Shown here one piece after another: positions 23,520 through 33,780 of a DNA stretch of 64,000 nt; the stretch's first letter is position 1, and each line of letters opens with the position of its first letter. The notes under the pieces are model-generated. The model did not search any database. It saw only the letters and a program-made list of their open reading frames with translations, and had not been told where the DNA came from. The position numbers and the translations under genes are program-made. The stretch comes from Hygrophila difformis (lineage: Eukaryota; Streptophyta; Magnoliopsida; Lamiales; Acanthaceae), in contig JAOANR010000010.1 in the NCBI GenBank assembly GCA_030278955.1, positions 19,808,444-19,872,443 of the forward strand. Reading direction: 5' to 3'.

Positions 23520-26496
23520 TGTAATACCCGGGATTTTTATCGGCGTCCAAAGGAATAAAATTTATTTCTTAATCAAATCAAGGTTGAAATATCTTCGAGA
23601 AGAAGAAAATAATTTATCACAATAAATTATTGCTCGGAAATGAAACGCCGATAGATTCAAAAATTCAAAATGGAATAAAGGAGGGAAAGGAAGCCCGAAG
23701 ACATTCCATGAAATCGAGTCAAAAGAATTGAAACTAAATTCAAGAAAGAAAAGAATTCTAATTCCAGGAACCCGTGAAGTTGGAAATAAATTAATTAGAT
23801 AAATTGTTGCACGGGAGTCAAAAGACGACGAATTAGAACCCGACGAATCCAAATGCAACGGACTCAAGATTTCAAGTACGGGATTAACTCGAGACGAGAT
23901 TGATTTAAGATAAGAATTTATAATCCGAGAATGACCCGAAAAATCGAGCCCGAAAACGTAGGAGCACAGAAGTCCGAAAGAGAGGAGAAAAGGCCCGATC
24001 GGATCGCACGGACCCGCCCGGACCGAGGTCCAGGCGGAGGCCGCGCGCTGGCCGCGCGGTCTTTAGCCTAGGTGCGTGCCAAGGGCGCGTGACACCCCCA
24101 GAATTCGGCAACAACGCGTCCCGATGATTTTCTTGCCATATTTTCGACCCCCGACTTTGGAAACTCAAACCCGGGCTATGGAATGATATTGGGACGATAT
24201 TAGGCTGCTCCCTAACCCTAATCTTCGAATTTTTACAGCCTCCAAAACCACCTCTAAACTCTCAAACTTCTCTCAAACCGAAAACCCCATATTCTCTTGT
24301 GTTCTTGCCTTCCGATCACTTTCCGACGAACAAACCGGAGAAAGGAGGACGTGGATAGGAAGTATTCAGACCCTAGATAGTGGTAAGATGAAGTCTTGAA
24401 CTTCATTTCATAGTTTTCGTCGGATTTAGATTCTAACTTATGGTTTTTATTCTCAAAAACACAAATCGGAGCCAAAGGAAGAAGAATCGACTTGAGGAGA
24501 TTCGTTCGTGACATCCCGTGGATTCCGGACGACCCCGTGACCTCCTAGATATCATCCCCACTGTAAGTTAATGCTTACTTGGTTTTGGGTGACTTAAAAT
24601 GCAACCAAACATAGAGATTTAGAAACTCAAAAATCTGTCAACGCGAAAAACCCCCGGCGCAGCGTATTGGTGCGAATTTTTCGAACACCTAAAACTGCTC
24701 AAACGGAAAAACTCAAAACATGAAAAACGTTCCTAAGACATAGATCTAGTTTGTGTAAAATATTCATAATTTTCCATTGTGTTTTGATATCCGAAAATGG
24801 CCTCCAATGAACCTGCCCTTAAAGTCGAACTTGAAACTGTGACAGATTTGAAGTCGGACCAAAACCCCTATTTCGAGAGTTCAAACCCCAAATCTCAAAA
24901 CTAGACTTTTGATCCTAACACATTAAACTATGTGGTGTCAAAATTTCAGCTATTTTCATCAACGTTTGCTACCCCAAAACGATCCGAACATAAACTGCTT
25001 TGTAAAATGTTTTCGAAAATCTGACAGTGTAGATGTCCAAACTTGATGAGCATGTTCCTATATTTTCTAGCCCGAATTGATCTTCACAATCTAAATGAAA
25101 GTTGTAGAAAATCATGTCTAGTATGTGCATATAAAAGTTCAGAATTTTTGGAGTCCATTTGTTGTGTCAAATTGTCGAGTTTTGAAGCTTTGTCAAAATC
25201 TGAAACCTGACAGCATGCTACTTTGGTGAAAGACTTGATTTTTGACTCGTTTCCTTAACCCGGATCGAGAAACTTAAAACATGAAACTTGTTCGTCTCCG
25301 TGTTTTCGAGTTACTGGTGAAATTTTAGAGTTTTCGGACTTAAAATGAAATTTTAAATAATTACGGAGTAAGACAGCGACTTGTGTAAAGTTATATTTTG
25401 AGAAACTTGTGAAATTTGCGAAATGTGCTATTACCTTGCGGGTTTGATTCCCCGAGGGCGATTGTATGTTCTCCTGCGGGTTCGATTCCCCAGGATGTAT
25501 GTTGATTCCTACGGGTTCAATTCCCTAGGATGTATTTGAGTTCTTGCGGGTTCGATTCCCCAAGGGCGATCGTTTGTTTTCCTGCGGGTTCGATTCCCCA
25601 GGATGTGTGTTGATTCCTACGGGTTCAATTCCCTAGGATGTATTTGAGTTCTTGCGGGTTCGATTCCCCAAGGGCGATCGTTTGTTTTCCTGCGGGTTCG
25701 ATTCCCCAGGATGTGTGTTGATTCCTACGGGTTCAATTCCCTAGGATGTATTTGAGTTCTTGCGGGTTCGATTCCCCAAGGGCGATTGTTTGTTTTCCTG
25801 CGGGTTCGATTCCCCAGGTCGTGTGTTGATTCCTACGGGTTTGATTCCCTAGGATGCATTTAAATTCTTGCGGGTTCATTTTCCCGAGAACATATTATAC
25901 TAGATCATATCGAACAAAAGTGAAAGAGTGAAATCCTTGAAATACCAAATCCTGAAATCATGAGAGAATTAAGAGAATTGAATATTTTCTTTGTTTTAAA
26001 TTATGCCATTTAATTATTAGTGATGATTAACTCAAATTGTGTATTACCTACAAGCATGTTTTGTTAAATTTAATTAAAGGCTTTGAAACCCCTAAATCAT
26101 GCTAGGTGTTAACTTACTCAGCACGTTTTGCTGACCCAAACCATTTCCTTCTTTTTCCTACAGAGCATATGGATTATACTGAACACGTACATGCATGGGA
26201 ATTTTTGGGAACTCTTTATTTTAAATTTGCATTAGACTATAGTATGAACGGGCCTGTTTAACCCGTGTTTTGGCCATGTCGGCCCTTATACTTTATTTCC
26301 GCTGCACAACTTATATTTCCGCTGCGTGTATGGATGATTATTATTTTTAAATATAAGTATTTCCGGACTTGGTTGTTTAAAATTATCTTATACCCTTAGC
26401 CTTGCATCTTTCAAGTGAGCTCGAATGAAGTCGTGTCTTGCTTGGGAGGTGTGGCGGTGACATCCCGGCCTGGGTTATCAAATCCGGGGTGTTACA
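23520..26496 (+). mobile_element. R3 5' LTR
   Basis: 2977 bp, TGTAATACCCGGG to CCGGGGTGTTACA. It differs from the 3' LTR by exactly one 108-bp repeat unit plus scattered substitutions. Contents in order: a GC-rich block (24000-24110), telo-box-like CCCTAACCCTAA near 24211, a GTAAGT donor-like site at 24563, a T-arm-like hairpin array (25435-25888), an acceptor-like TTTTTCCTACAG ending at 26163, ACGGG/CCCGT and GGCC/GGCC hairpins near 26250-26285, and two TTTCCGCTGC words. Confidence 0.95.
25435..25888 (+). repeat. Array of tRNA T-arm/B-box-like hairpins, 108-bp period (5' LTR copy)
   Basis: About four 108-bp units, each with three hairpins around GGGTTCGATTCCC or GGGTTCAATTCCC. Outer stems alternate CTTG/CAAG, CCTG/CAGG and CCTA/TAGG. 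Seven copies contain GGTTCGATTCC, which fits the RNA polymerase III B-box consensus. No tRNA body or A box accompanies them. Confidence 0.93.
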
Positions 26497-26499
26497 AAG

Positions 26500-26511
26500 T
26501 GGTATCAGAGC
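26500..26511 (+). promoter_or_regulatory. R3 primer-binding site
   Basis: TGGTATCAGAGC three bases after the 5' LTR, initiator-Met tRNA type. Confidence 0.95.
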
Positions 26512-27059
26512 CCGGAATATTTTTAAACTATTATTTTTAAGTATTATTATTTTAAAGTTATTATTTCTAAACTATTAATATATTTTAAAGAGCCCAATTA
26601 TTATTTTGAAGTTAAGGCCCAAATTTTTAACCCAAAAATTTTTAGAAGCCCCAAATGTTTTCTTTAAGAAGCCCAAGAAATTATTTTTAAGCCCAATTAT
26701 TTTGGCCCAATACCCTTGTTTTTACTCAAGCCCAAATAATTTATTTCTTTTGGCCCAATATAGTGGCCCAAACGTTTTACCCTTATTCTTTTAAAATCTA
26801 TCCATGGAATAAATTTATTTTTAAAACCCATGGATAAATAAATGCATGCATAAATTAAATTTTATTGGGGGAATTGCATATGCATACACACATAATTGCA
26901 CTAACTCTTCTTTATGTGAATCAGCTACTCTAAGAAAACACTCTTAAATTAGTATTCGACATGACCTTGACTTAGGAGCGCTTGCTAAAGACTAACTTTG
27001 CCTTAGTCCTAGACCTTGATCACTTAGAAACTCATCTTCGCGTGCTTTTATAACAGAAA
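26512..27059 (+). other. R3 leader before gag
   Basis: AT-rich with repeated AGCCCAA/GGCCCAA words near 26590-26770. It has no counterpart of ORF0, unlike R1, R2 and R5. Confidence 0.6.
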
Positions 27060-28118
27060 ATGGCACCTAGAAGAAAACTGAGGAAAGTAAGTCCAAACGG
27101 CACTGACACTGACCTCCCAAGCGCACCTAACAACAATGAGATTCCTCCGAACGTAGGAGATCGAGCGCCTCCCATTCCCAACAACATGGATGAACGTTTA
27201 AGGACGGTAGAAGAAGTACTCGTAGCATTAGGAAATGCCGAGGTGCATAGGGCACAAGCGGCAATACCTCCGCCAGTAGCCCGAGTCAACTACTTGGCAT
27301 TGGTAAACCCTTACAACCCACCCCATTATGACGGGCAAGAGGATCCGGCCAAGTTGGAGGGTTGGATCCGTACCTTTGACAAACTCTTGGACGCTATCAA
27401 ATGCCCCGACGAGGAGAAGATACGTGTAGCGACCTACTACTTAGGAGGCGAAGCCGATGAGTGGTGGCGAAACCTTCAAACGAATTCAGAGGAGGATGAA
27501 GAATCCTACACCTGGGAAGGACTTAAGGAAGCCTTGAGAGAAAGATTCTACCCACTGAGCACCAAGACCGCAAAGTACGAGGAATTCATCAACCTCAGAC
27601 AAGGAGCGCAAACAGTACAAGAGTACTACACCAAATTCAAGGAATTGGTGCGATTTGCTACAAGGATAGTACCAACTGACTCTGACAAGGCTCAGAAATT
27701 CGAGATGGGTCTGAACCTTAGCATCCGGGAGATACTTGCAGTAGGACAATTCACAAACCTGCAGACGGTTTATGATCGAGCTGTAGCAATTGATCGAGTC
27801 CAGCAACTGAAGCGTAAAGAAACCGGTGAGTCGAGCAAGGACTCGCAAGAGTTTGACAAAAAGAATCGGAACATTAGCAATGACAATTTTAAGGAGAATA
27901 AGAATAAAGGTTTCAATTATGGGAGAAACGACATGCGTCATACAGTCATACCACGTTGCCCGCAGTGCCACCAAGCCCATCTGGTGCGCGAATGCCCAAG
28001 GCGCGGGACTTGTTATAGATGTGGTGGGGAAGACCACATGATTAGAGAATGCAATGTTCGTGAGGAGAGGATTGAGAAGAGGCTAGATTTGGTAAACCCC
28101 CAACCAGAGGAGCCATAG
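27060..28118 (+). CDS. R3 Gag protein
   Basis: Intact 352-residue frame from ATG at 27060. A basic N-terminus (MAPRRKLRK) is followed by the Gag domain (about residues 75-230, including the block [20 protein letters not shown]) and two zinc knuckles near the C-terminus (CPQCHQAHLVREC and CYRCGGEDHMIREC). It should package element RNA into cytoplasmic particles. After its stop a shifted frame retains only the first residues of the gag-protease junction (IGRLNDIDQADLPAQ) and then the element jumps to the extreme end of pol. An undamaged gag with no pol suggests selection or youth and mobility by borrowed enzymes. Confidence 0.93.
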   Translation: MAPRRKLRKVSPNGTDTDLPSAPNNNEIPPNVGDRAPPIPNNMDERLRTVEEVLVALGNAEVHRAQAAIPPPVARVNYLALVNPYNPPHYDGQEDPAKLEGWIRTFDKLLDAIKCPDEEKIRVATYYLGGEADEWWRNLQTNSEEDEESYTWEGLKEALRERFYPLSTKTAKYEEFINLRQGAQTVQEYYTKFKELVRFATRIVPTDSDKAQKFEMGLNLSIREILAVGQFTNLQTVYDRAVAIDRVQQLKRKETGESSKDSQEFDKKNRNISNDNFKENKNKGFNYGRNDMRHTVIPRCPQCHQAHLVRECPRRGTCYRCGGEDHMIRECNVREERIEKRLDLVNPQPEEP

Positions 28119-28213
28119 GACGATTGAACGACATCGATCAAGCTGACCTGCCAGCTCAATGAGGAAGGATCATGGGCAACGATACCCGAACCTGTTTGCG
28201 AATAATACATAGG
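28119..28213 (+). other. R3 gag-pol scar
   Basis: Here the start of protease is joined to the last codons of pol; all catalytic domains are missing. The join lies between about 28160 and 28210. Confidence 0.65.
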
Positions 28214-28255
28214 CAGTTATGGGGACATAACTGTAATCTTAAGGGGGGGGGGAGG
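28214..28255 (+). promoter_or_regulatory. R3 first hairpin and polypurine tract (pol-end type)
   Basis: CAGTTATG-GGGA-CATAACTG (28214-28233), a perfect 8-bp stem with GNRA-type loop, spans the former pol stop codon. The purine tract follows (28241-28255), then TGTAACGACCCG at 28257, which resembles the R2 LTR start. Confidence 0.8.
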
Positions 28256-28517
28256 ATGTAACGACCCGAATATTCTATTCCGAATATTTTGTATTTCGAA
28301 TAAACAAATTCAAACTGTTTTGAACTACGTAATGACTTGATCCCTTCACAGGGTACGTAGGCAACTTGGAAATTTCAATTCTGGGTTCAGTCGAACGATA
28401 TAATAAAATAATAAAAACAACATCAAGAACAACAACACATAATGATACAATCATGCATTCAAACAATAGCACAAAATAGAAAGGACCTTAGTTCCAAGCT
28501 CGCGAGAAGCTAACACC
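28256..28517 (+). other. R3: relic of an LTR-like start between two polypurine tracts
   Basis: The block with ACTACGT, CCCTTCACAGGG and ACGTAG words (near 28322-28362) matches the first 100 bp of the R2 LTR. Here it lies upstream of R3's real LTR, suggesting the LTR boundary moved downstream. Confidence 0.7.
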
Positions 28518-28556
28518 CAACTTCGGGGACTAAGTTGATTCTTAAGGGGGGTAGAC
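28518..28556 (+). promoter_or_regulatory. R3 second hairpin and functional polypurine tract
   Basis: CAACTTCG-GGGA-CTAAGTTG (28518-28537, one mismatch) precedes AAGGGGGG and GTAGAC, abutting the 3' LTR at 28557. Confidence 0.85.
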
Positions 28557-31425
28557 TGTAATACCCGGGATTTTTATCGGCGTCCAAAGGAATAAAATTT
28601 ATTTCTTAATCAAATCAAGGTTGAAATATCTCCGAGAAGAAGAAAATAATTTATCACAATAAATTATTGCTCGGAAATGAAACGCCGATAGATTCAAAAA
28701 TTCAAAATGGAATAAAGGAGGGAAAGGAAGCCCGAAGACATTCCATGAAATCGAGTCAAAAGAATTGAAACTAAATTCAAGAAAGAATAGAATTCTAATT
28801 CTAGGAACCCGTGAAGTTGGAAATAAATTAATTAGATAAATTGTTGCACGGGAGTCAAAAGACGACGAATTAGAACCCGACGAATCCAAATGCAACGGAC
28901 TCAAGATTTCAAGTACGGGATTAACTCGAGACGAGATTGATTTAAGATAAGAATTTATAATCCGAGAATGACCCGAAAAATCGAGCCCGAAAATGTAGGA
29001 GCACAGAAGTCCGAAAGAGAGGAGAAAAGGCCCGATCGGATCGCACGGACCCGCCCGGACCGAGGTCCAGGCGGAGGCCGCGCGCTGGCCGTGCGGTCTT
29101 TAGCCTAGGTGCGCGCCAAGGGCGCGTGACACCCCCAGAATTCGGCAACAACGCGTCCCGACGATTTTCTTGCCATATTTTCGACCCCCGACTTTGGAAA
29201 CTCAATCCCGGGCTATGGAATGATATTGGGACGATATTAGGCTGCTCCCTAACCCTAATCTTCGAATTTTTACAGCCTCCAAAACCACCTCTAAACTCTC
29301 AAACTTCTCTCAAACCGAAAACCCCATATTCTCTTGTGTTCTTGCCTTCCGATCACTTTCCGACGAACAAACCGGAGAAAGGAGGACGTGGATAGGAAGT
29401 ATTCAGACCCTAGATAGTGGTAAGATGAAGTCTTGAACTTCATTTCATAGTTTTCGTCGGATTTAGATTCTAACTTATGGTTTTTATTCTCAAAAACACA
29501 AATCGGAGCCAAATGAAGAAGAATCGACTTGAGGAGATTCGTTCGTGACATCCCGTGGATTCCGGACGACCCCGTGACCTCCTAGATATCATCCCCACTG
29601 TAAGTTAATGCTTACTTGGTTTTGGGTGACTTAAAATGCAACCAAACATAGAGATTTAGAAACTCAAAAATCTGTCAACGCGAAAAACCCCCGGCGCAGC
29701 GTATTGGTGCGAATTTTTCGAACACCTAAAACTGCTCAAACGGAAAAACTCAAAACATGAAAAACGTTCCTAAGACATAGATCTAGTTTGTGTAAAATAT
29801 TCATAATTTTCCATTATGTTTTGATATCCGAAAATGGCCTCCAATGAACCTGCCCTAAAAGTCGAACTTGAAACTGTGACAGATTTGAAGTCGGACCAAA
29901 AACCCTATTTCGAGAGTTCAAACCCCAAAACTCAAAACTAGACTTTTGATCCTAACACATTAAACTATGTGGTGTCAAAATTTCAGCTATTTTCATCAAC
30001 GTTTGCTACCCCAAAACGATCCGAACATAAACTGCTTTGTAAAATATTTTCGAAAATCTGACAGTGTAGATGTCCGAACTTGATGAGCATGTTCCTATAT
30101 TTTCTAGCCCGAATTGATCTTCACAATCTAAATGAAAGTTGTAGAAAATCATGTCTAGTATGTGCATATAAAAGTTCAGAATTTTTGGAGTACATTTGAT
30201 GTGTCAAATTGTCGAGTTTTGAAGCTTTGTCAAAATCTGAAACCTGACAGCATGCTACTTTGGTGAAAGACTTGATTTTTGGCTCGTTTCCTTAACCCGG
30301 ATCGAGAAACTTAAAACATGAAACTTGTTCGTCTCCGTATTTTCGAGTTACTGGTGAAATTTTAGAGTTTTCGGACTTAAAATGACATTTTAAATAATTA
30401 CGGAGTAAGACAGCGACTTGTGTAAAGTTATATTTTGAGAAACTTGTGAAATTTGCGAAATGTGCTATTACCTTGGGGGTTTGATTCCCCGAGGGCGATT
30501 GTATGTTCTCCTGCGGGTTCGATTCCCCATGATGTGTGTTGATTCCTATGGGTTCAATTCCCTAGGATGTATTTGAGTTCTTGCGGGTTCGATTCCCCAA
30601 GGGCGATCGTTTGTTTTCCTGCGGGTTCGATTCCCCAGGATGTGTGTTGATTCCTACGGGTTCAATTCCCTAGGATGTATTTGAGTTCTTGCGGGTTCGA
30701 TTCCCCAAGGGCGATTGTTTGTTTTCCTGCGGGTTCGATTCCCCAGGTCGTGTGTTGATTCCTACGGGTTTGATTCCCTAGGATGCATTTAAATTCTTGC
30801 GGGTTCATTTTCCCGAGAACATATTATACTAGATCATATCGAACAAAAGTGAAAGAGTGAAATCCTTGAAATACCAAATCCTGAAATCATGAGAGAATTA
30901 AGAGAATTGAATATTTTCTTTGTTTTAAATTATGCCATTTAATTATTAGTGATGATTAACTCAAATTGTGTATTACCTACAAGCATGTTTTGTTAAATTT
31001 AATTAAAGGCTTTGAAACCCCTAAATCATGCTAGGTGTTAACTTACTCAGCACGTTTTGCTGACCCAAACCATTTCCTTCTTTTTCCTACAGAGCATATG
31101 GATTATACTGAACACGTACATGCATGGGAATTTTTGGGAACTCTTTATTTTAAATTTGCATTAGACTATAGTATGAACGGGCTTGTTTAACCCGTGTTTT
31201 GGCCATGTCGGCCCTTATACTTTATTTCCGCTGCACAACTTATATTTCCGCTGCGTGTATGGATGATTATTATTTTTAAATATAAGTATTTCCGGACTTG
31301 GTTGTTTAAAATTATCTTATACCCTTAGCCTTGCATCTTTCAAGTGAGCTCGAATGAAGTCGTGTCTCGCTTGGGAGGTGTGGCGGTGACATCCCGGCCT
31401 GGGTTATCAAATCCGGGGTGTTACA
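28557..31425 (+). mobile_element. R3 3' LTR
   Basis: 2869 bp and collinear with the 5' LTR, lacking one 108-bp unit of the hairpin array. Scattered substitutions (for example near 28629, 28766 and 28994) indicate some age, roughly the one percent level by eye. Confidence 0.95.
30472..30817 (+). repeat. T-arm/B-box-like hairpin array (3' LTR copy)
   Basis: Three 108-bp units instead of four; five perfect GGTTCGATTCC words. Same alternation of outer stems as in the 5' LTR. Confidence 0.93.
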
Positions 31426-31630
31426 GTGATCTCACGCGCTGTGTTTTGGATCGCCTCGTTAGTGGTCCTACTATCTTTTGAGACTACCTCGTTAGTGGTC
31501 TCCCATTGTTGTGGACTGCCTCGTTAGTGGTCCTACTATCTTTTGAGACTGCCTCGTTAGTGGTCTCCCATTGTTGTGGACTGCCTCGTTAGTGGTCCTA
31601 TGTTGAGATTGCCTCATTAGTGATCTCCCG
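31426..31630 (+). repeat. R2 LTR hairpin array, part after R3
   Basis: Alternating stem-loops GGAC/GGTCC and GAGAC/GGTCTC around the constant loop GCCTCGTTAGTG, plus one GGATC/GGTCC and one GAGAT/GATCTC form. Every change in one arm is matched by the other. Confidence 0.88.
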
Positions 31631-32328
31631 GTAGGGTGTCCTCTTCTTAGTTTGCGGGATAAACTATAAAAGACTTGTGTGAGTGTTAATTACGCTTAAA
31701 TCTTATTTACCATGTTTTTAAATTACGCATTTAAATTACGTCATTAAATTATGTCCTTAAATTCCGCTTTTAAATTAAGTCTTTTAAATTATGCAATTTC
31801 GTCTTGGATAAAAATTAATCATGTTTTCCGCTTCGAATTAAATATGAATTTTTAAATTAATGCATGAAAAGGTAAAATCTTTGGATTTAAACACATGGAA
31901 CCCCTTAAATTGTTAGTTAGGGATTAACTTACTCGGTATATTTTTATACTGATAAACCGTTGTTATTTTTCTTTTACAGAGTATGTCGAGTGACTCATTG
32001 CATATGCACTTGGGGGAAACCATTATGGACATTTTAAATTCTGCATCGTACTGTTTTTACCGGGTCTGTTAAACCCGAGGATTTGGCCATGTTGACCGTG
32101 ATTTACTTTCCGCTGCATTTACTCTATTTATTTTAGCGCATGGTGATTACTACTATCGTATTTTGAATTAAGTATTATAAATTTCCGGACTAAATCTTGA
32201 AATGTTTTATATCTTTTACATATCCACAAGCCTTGCATTTCCTTAGTGAGCTCGGGAAGCCGTGTCTTGCTAGGGAGATGTGGCGGTGACATCCCAGCCT
32301 GGGTTATCAAATCCGGGGTGTTACAAGT

Positions 32329-32340
32329 TGGTATCAGAGC
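32329..32340 (+). promoter_or_regulatory. R2 primer-binding site
   Basis: TGGTATCAGAGC three bases after the 5' LTR. Confidence 0.95.
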
Positions 32341-32705
32341 CCGGAAATTTTTTTTAGCTACTACTATTATTTTAAACCATTATTTTTAAAACCCAAGTAT
32401 TATTTTTAAAATTATTTATTTTGACTACTAGTATTATTTTAGCCCAAAAGCTTATTATTTACATAGCCCAAAATCTTAGGCCAAAAGAAATATTAAATTT
32501 TTGGCCCACTATAGAGGCCCAACTTTTATTCTTACCCATTAGTGGATTTATTTTAAAATACATGGATAGATTGCATTTTTAAAATGGGGAAAAGGGGGAT
32601 TTGCACTTGCATGTTGCATAAGCATACTTCACATAGCTATAAATTTCTACATATCTTAACCTTGCTTGAAAAATGTCTAACTCTAACCTCCCTTGTTGAC
32701 ATTAG
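32341..32705 (+). other. R2 leader
   Basis: AT-rich leader with GCCCAA-type words, no ORF. Confidence 0.5.
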
Positions 32706-33083
32706 ATGGCCGAACCCAACGCGAACATGACCAATCTGATGATGAAACTGACCAACGCATATCTCGAGTCCCAACAGCATATCAATCACTTCAAGGCTCG
32801 AGTGGGACATCTAGAGAGTAACGTGGACTATCTGAGACATCTTAGGGAAGCTGACCATCATGAAATAACCCAACTTAAGGCCCAAGTCGCCGAACTCCAA
32901 AACCAAGTGGTCACACTCCAAAACAATGACAACGAACTGATGATGCAAATAGGACACTTAGGAGCTGAGCTGCTGGGCCTAGAGGCTGACATATTTCCTC
33001 CGAGCCCGAGCTCGGTGGGGACACCCATTCCCATTGACGTATCCAGCGACGAGGACGATCCCATCGAGGATGTACCTGCCTAG
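32706..33083 (+). CDS. R2 ORF0: small coiled-coil protein
   Basis: Intact 125-residue frame, the first ORF after the primer-binding site. It is predicted coiled coil throughout the first ~95 residues. It shares the LREADHH block (residues 45-51) and the SQQ-INHF heptads with the R1 and R5 copies, and ends in a Pro/Ser/Asp-rich acidic tail. It is more diverged than the R1-R5 pair, yet the frame is open, which favours selection over drift. It converges on the antisense gene that ends at 33781. Function unknown. Confidence 0.72.
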   Translation: MAEPNANMTNLMMKLTNAYLESQQHINHFKARVGHLESNVDYLRHLREADHHEITQLKAQVAELQNQVVTLQNNDNELMMQIGHLGAELLGLEADIFPPSPSSVGTPIPIDVSSDEDDPIEDVPA

Positions 33084-33780
33084 TCACTCTAGACTTAGGG
33101 ACCCATACTGATGCACTATTACTACTTCCGTCTCGAATGCTTGTAACCCAAAATTTATTTCTTGAGTAATAAAAATACAAGCCTATTTAAATTTATTCCA
33201 TACATTTTATTTAATTCTTTAACTACCATGATCAAAGAAGGGAACATACAACCCTAGACCCCAAAAAAAAAAACAAAAAAAAAACCGAACAGGTTACTGA
33301 AAAAAAAAATTCGATTTAAAAATTTATCTAGAGAACAAACCCCAACAAACTGATACCTATTAACACTATTCTTGATTTAATAAAATTATCTCCTTACAAG
33401 TAGTTATTTATTTAACATATATATAGTTATTTAAACTCTACCCCGTATATCTTATCACACTAGTTATCTAAGTTCCTTGAAGCGGCTTAGTCCCACAACG
33501 ATGCAAGTATTGTTGGGCAACCCACCCACATGCAGATGCGATAGGAAGGTAACAGTAAATCCAGAACATCTCAAACCATAAAATAGGCAGAACAATTAAA
33601 CCATGATTCTAAAACAGCAGTAAACAACTAACACATGTCAAACACGTAACTAAGCAATAACACAACGAAAATATAAACCATAAATCCCAGACAACAGCAA
33701 CGTCCTCATAAGGAGGAAACTAAACAAAGTACGTCTAATGCAGAACCTAAACGGAAACGCAAACAGGGAAGGGAAAAACA
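33084..33780. other. Spacer between convergent ORF0 and antisense gene
   Basis: AT-rich with A-runs near 33265-33310 that could serve as a shared 3' end region for the two convergent transcripts. No ORF supported. Confidence 0.5.

Larger units (their letters stand above)
23520..31425 (+). mobile_element. R3: complete gag-only LTR retrotransposon
   Basis: 5' LTR 23520-26496, primer-binding site, intact gag, polypurine tract, 3' LTR 28557-31425, and GTGAT duplications at 23515-23519 and 31426-31430. The unoccupied site is visible in R2's 3' LTR near 61385-61391. The whole of protease through integrase is absent. This matches the described class of terminal-repeat elements carrying only a Gag domain, mobilised in trans by relatives. 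Confidence 0.95.
21555..32325 (+). mobile_element. R2 5' LTR, interrupted by R3
   Basis: It starts TGTAACACCCGAG and ends ATCCGGGGTGTTACA. Without R3 and one duplicated target it is about 2.86 kb, matching the 3' LTR (2836 bp). It holds a telo-box-like AACCCTAAAC near 22210, a GTAAGT donor-like site at 22511, a hairpin array split by R3 (23467-23519 and 31426-31630), and an acceptor-like CTTTTACAG ending at 31979. Confidence 0.92.

Noticed and set aside
25435..25888. tRNA genes or tRNA-derived SINE suggested by repeated GGTTCGATTCC
   Set aside because: Only the T-arm-like hairpin repeats; there is no acceptor stem, D arm, anticodon arm or A box, and the array sits inside an LTR.
27486..28037. 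Minus-strand 183-residue ORF opposite R3 gag
   Set aside because: Complement of gag; a similar shadow occurs opposite R4 gag, as expected from shared sense codons.
31426..31630. CRISPR-like array (regular repeat GCCTCGTTAGTGG)
   Set aside because: Spacers repeat too, the host is a plant, and the repeats form part of an LTR present in two copies.
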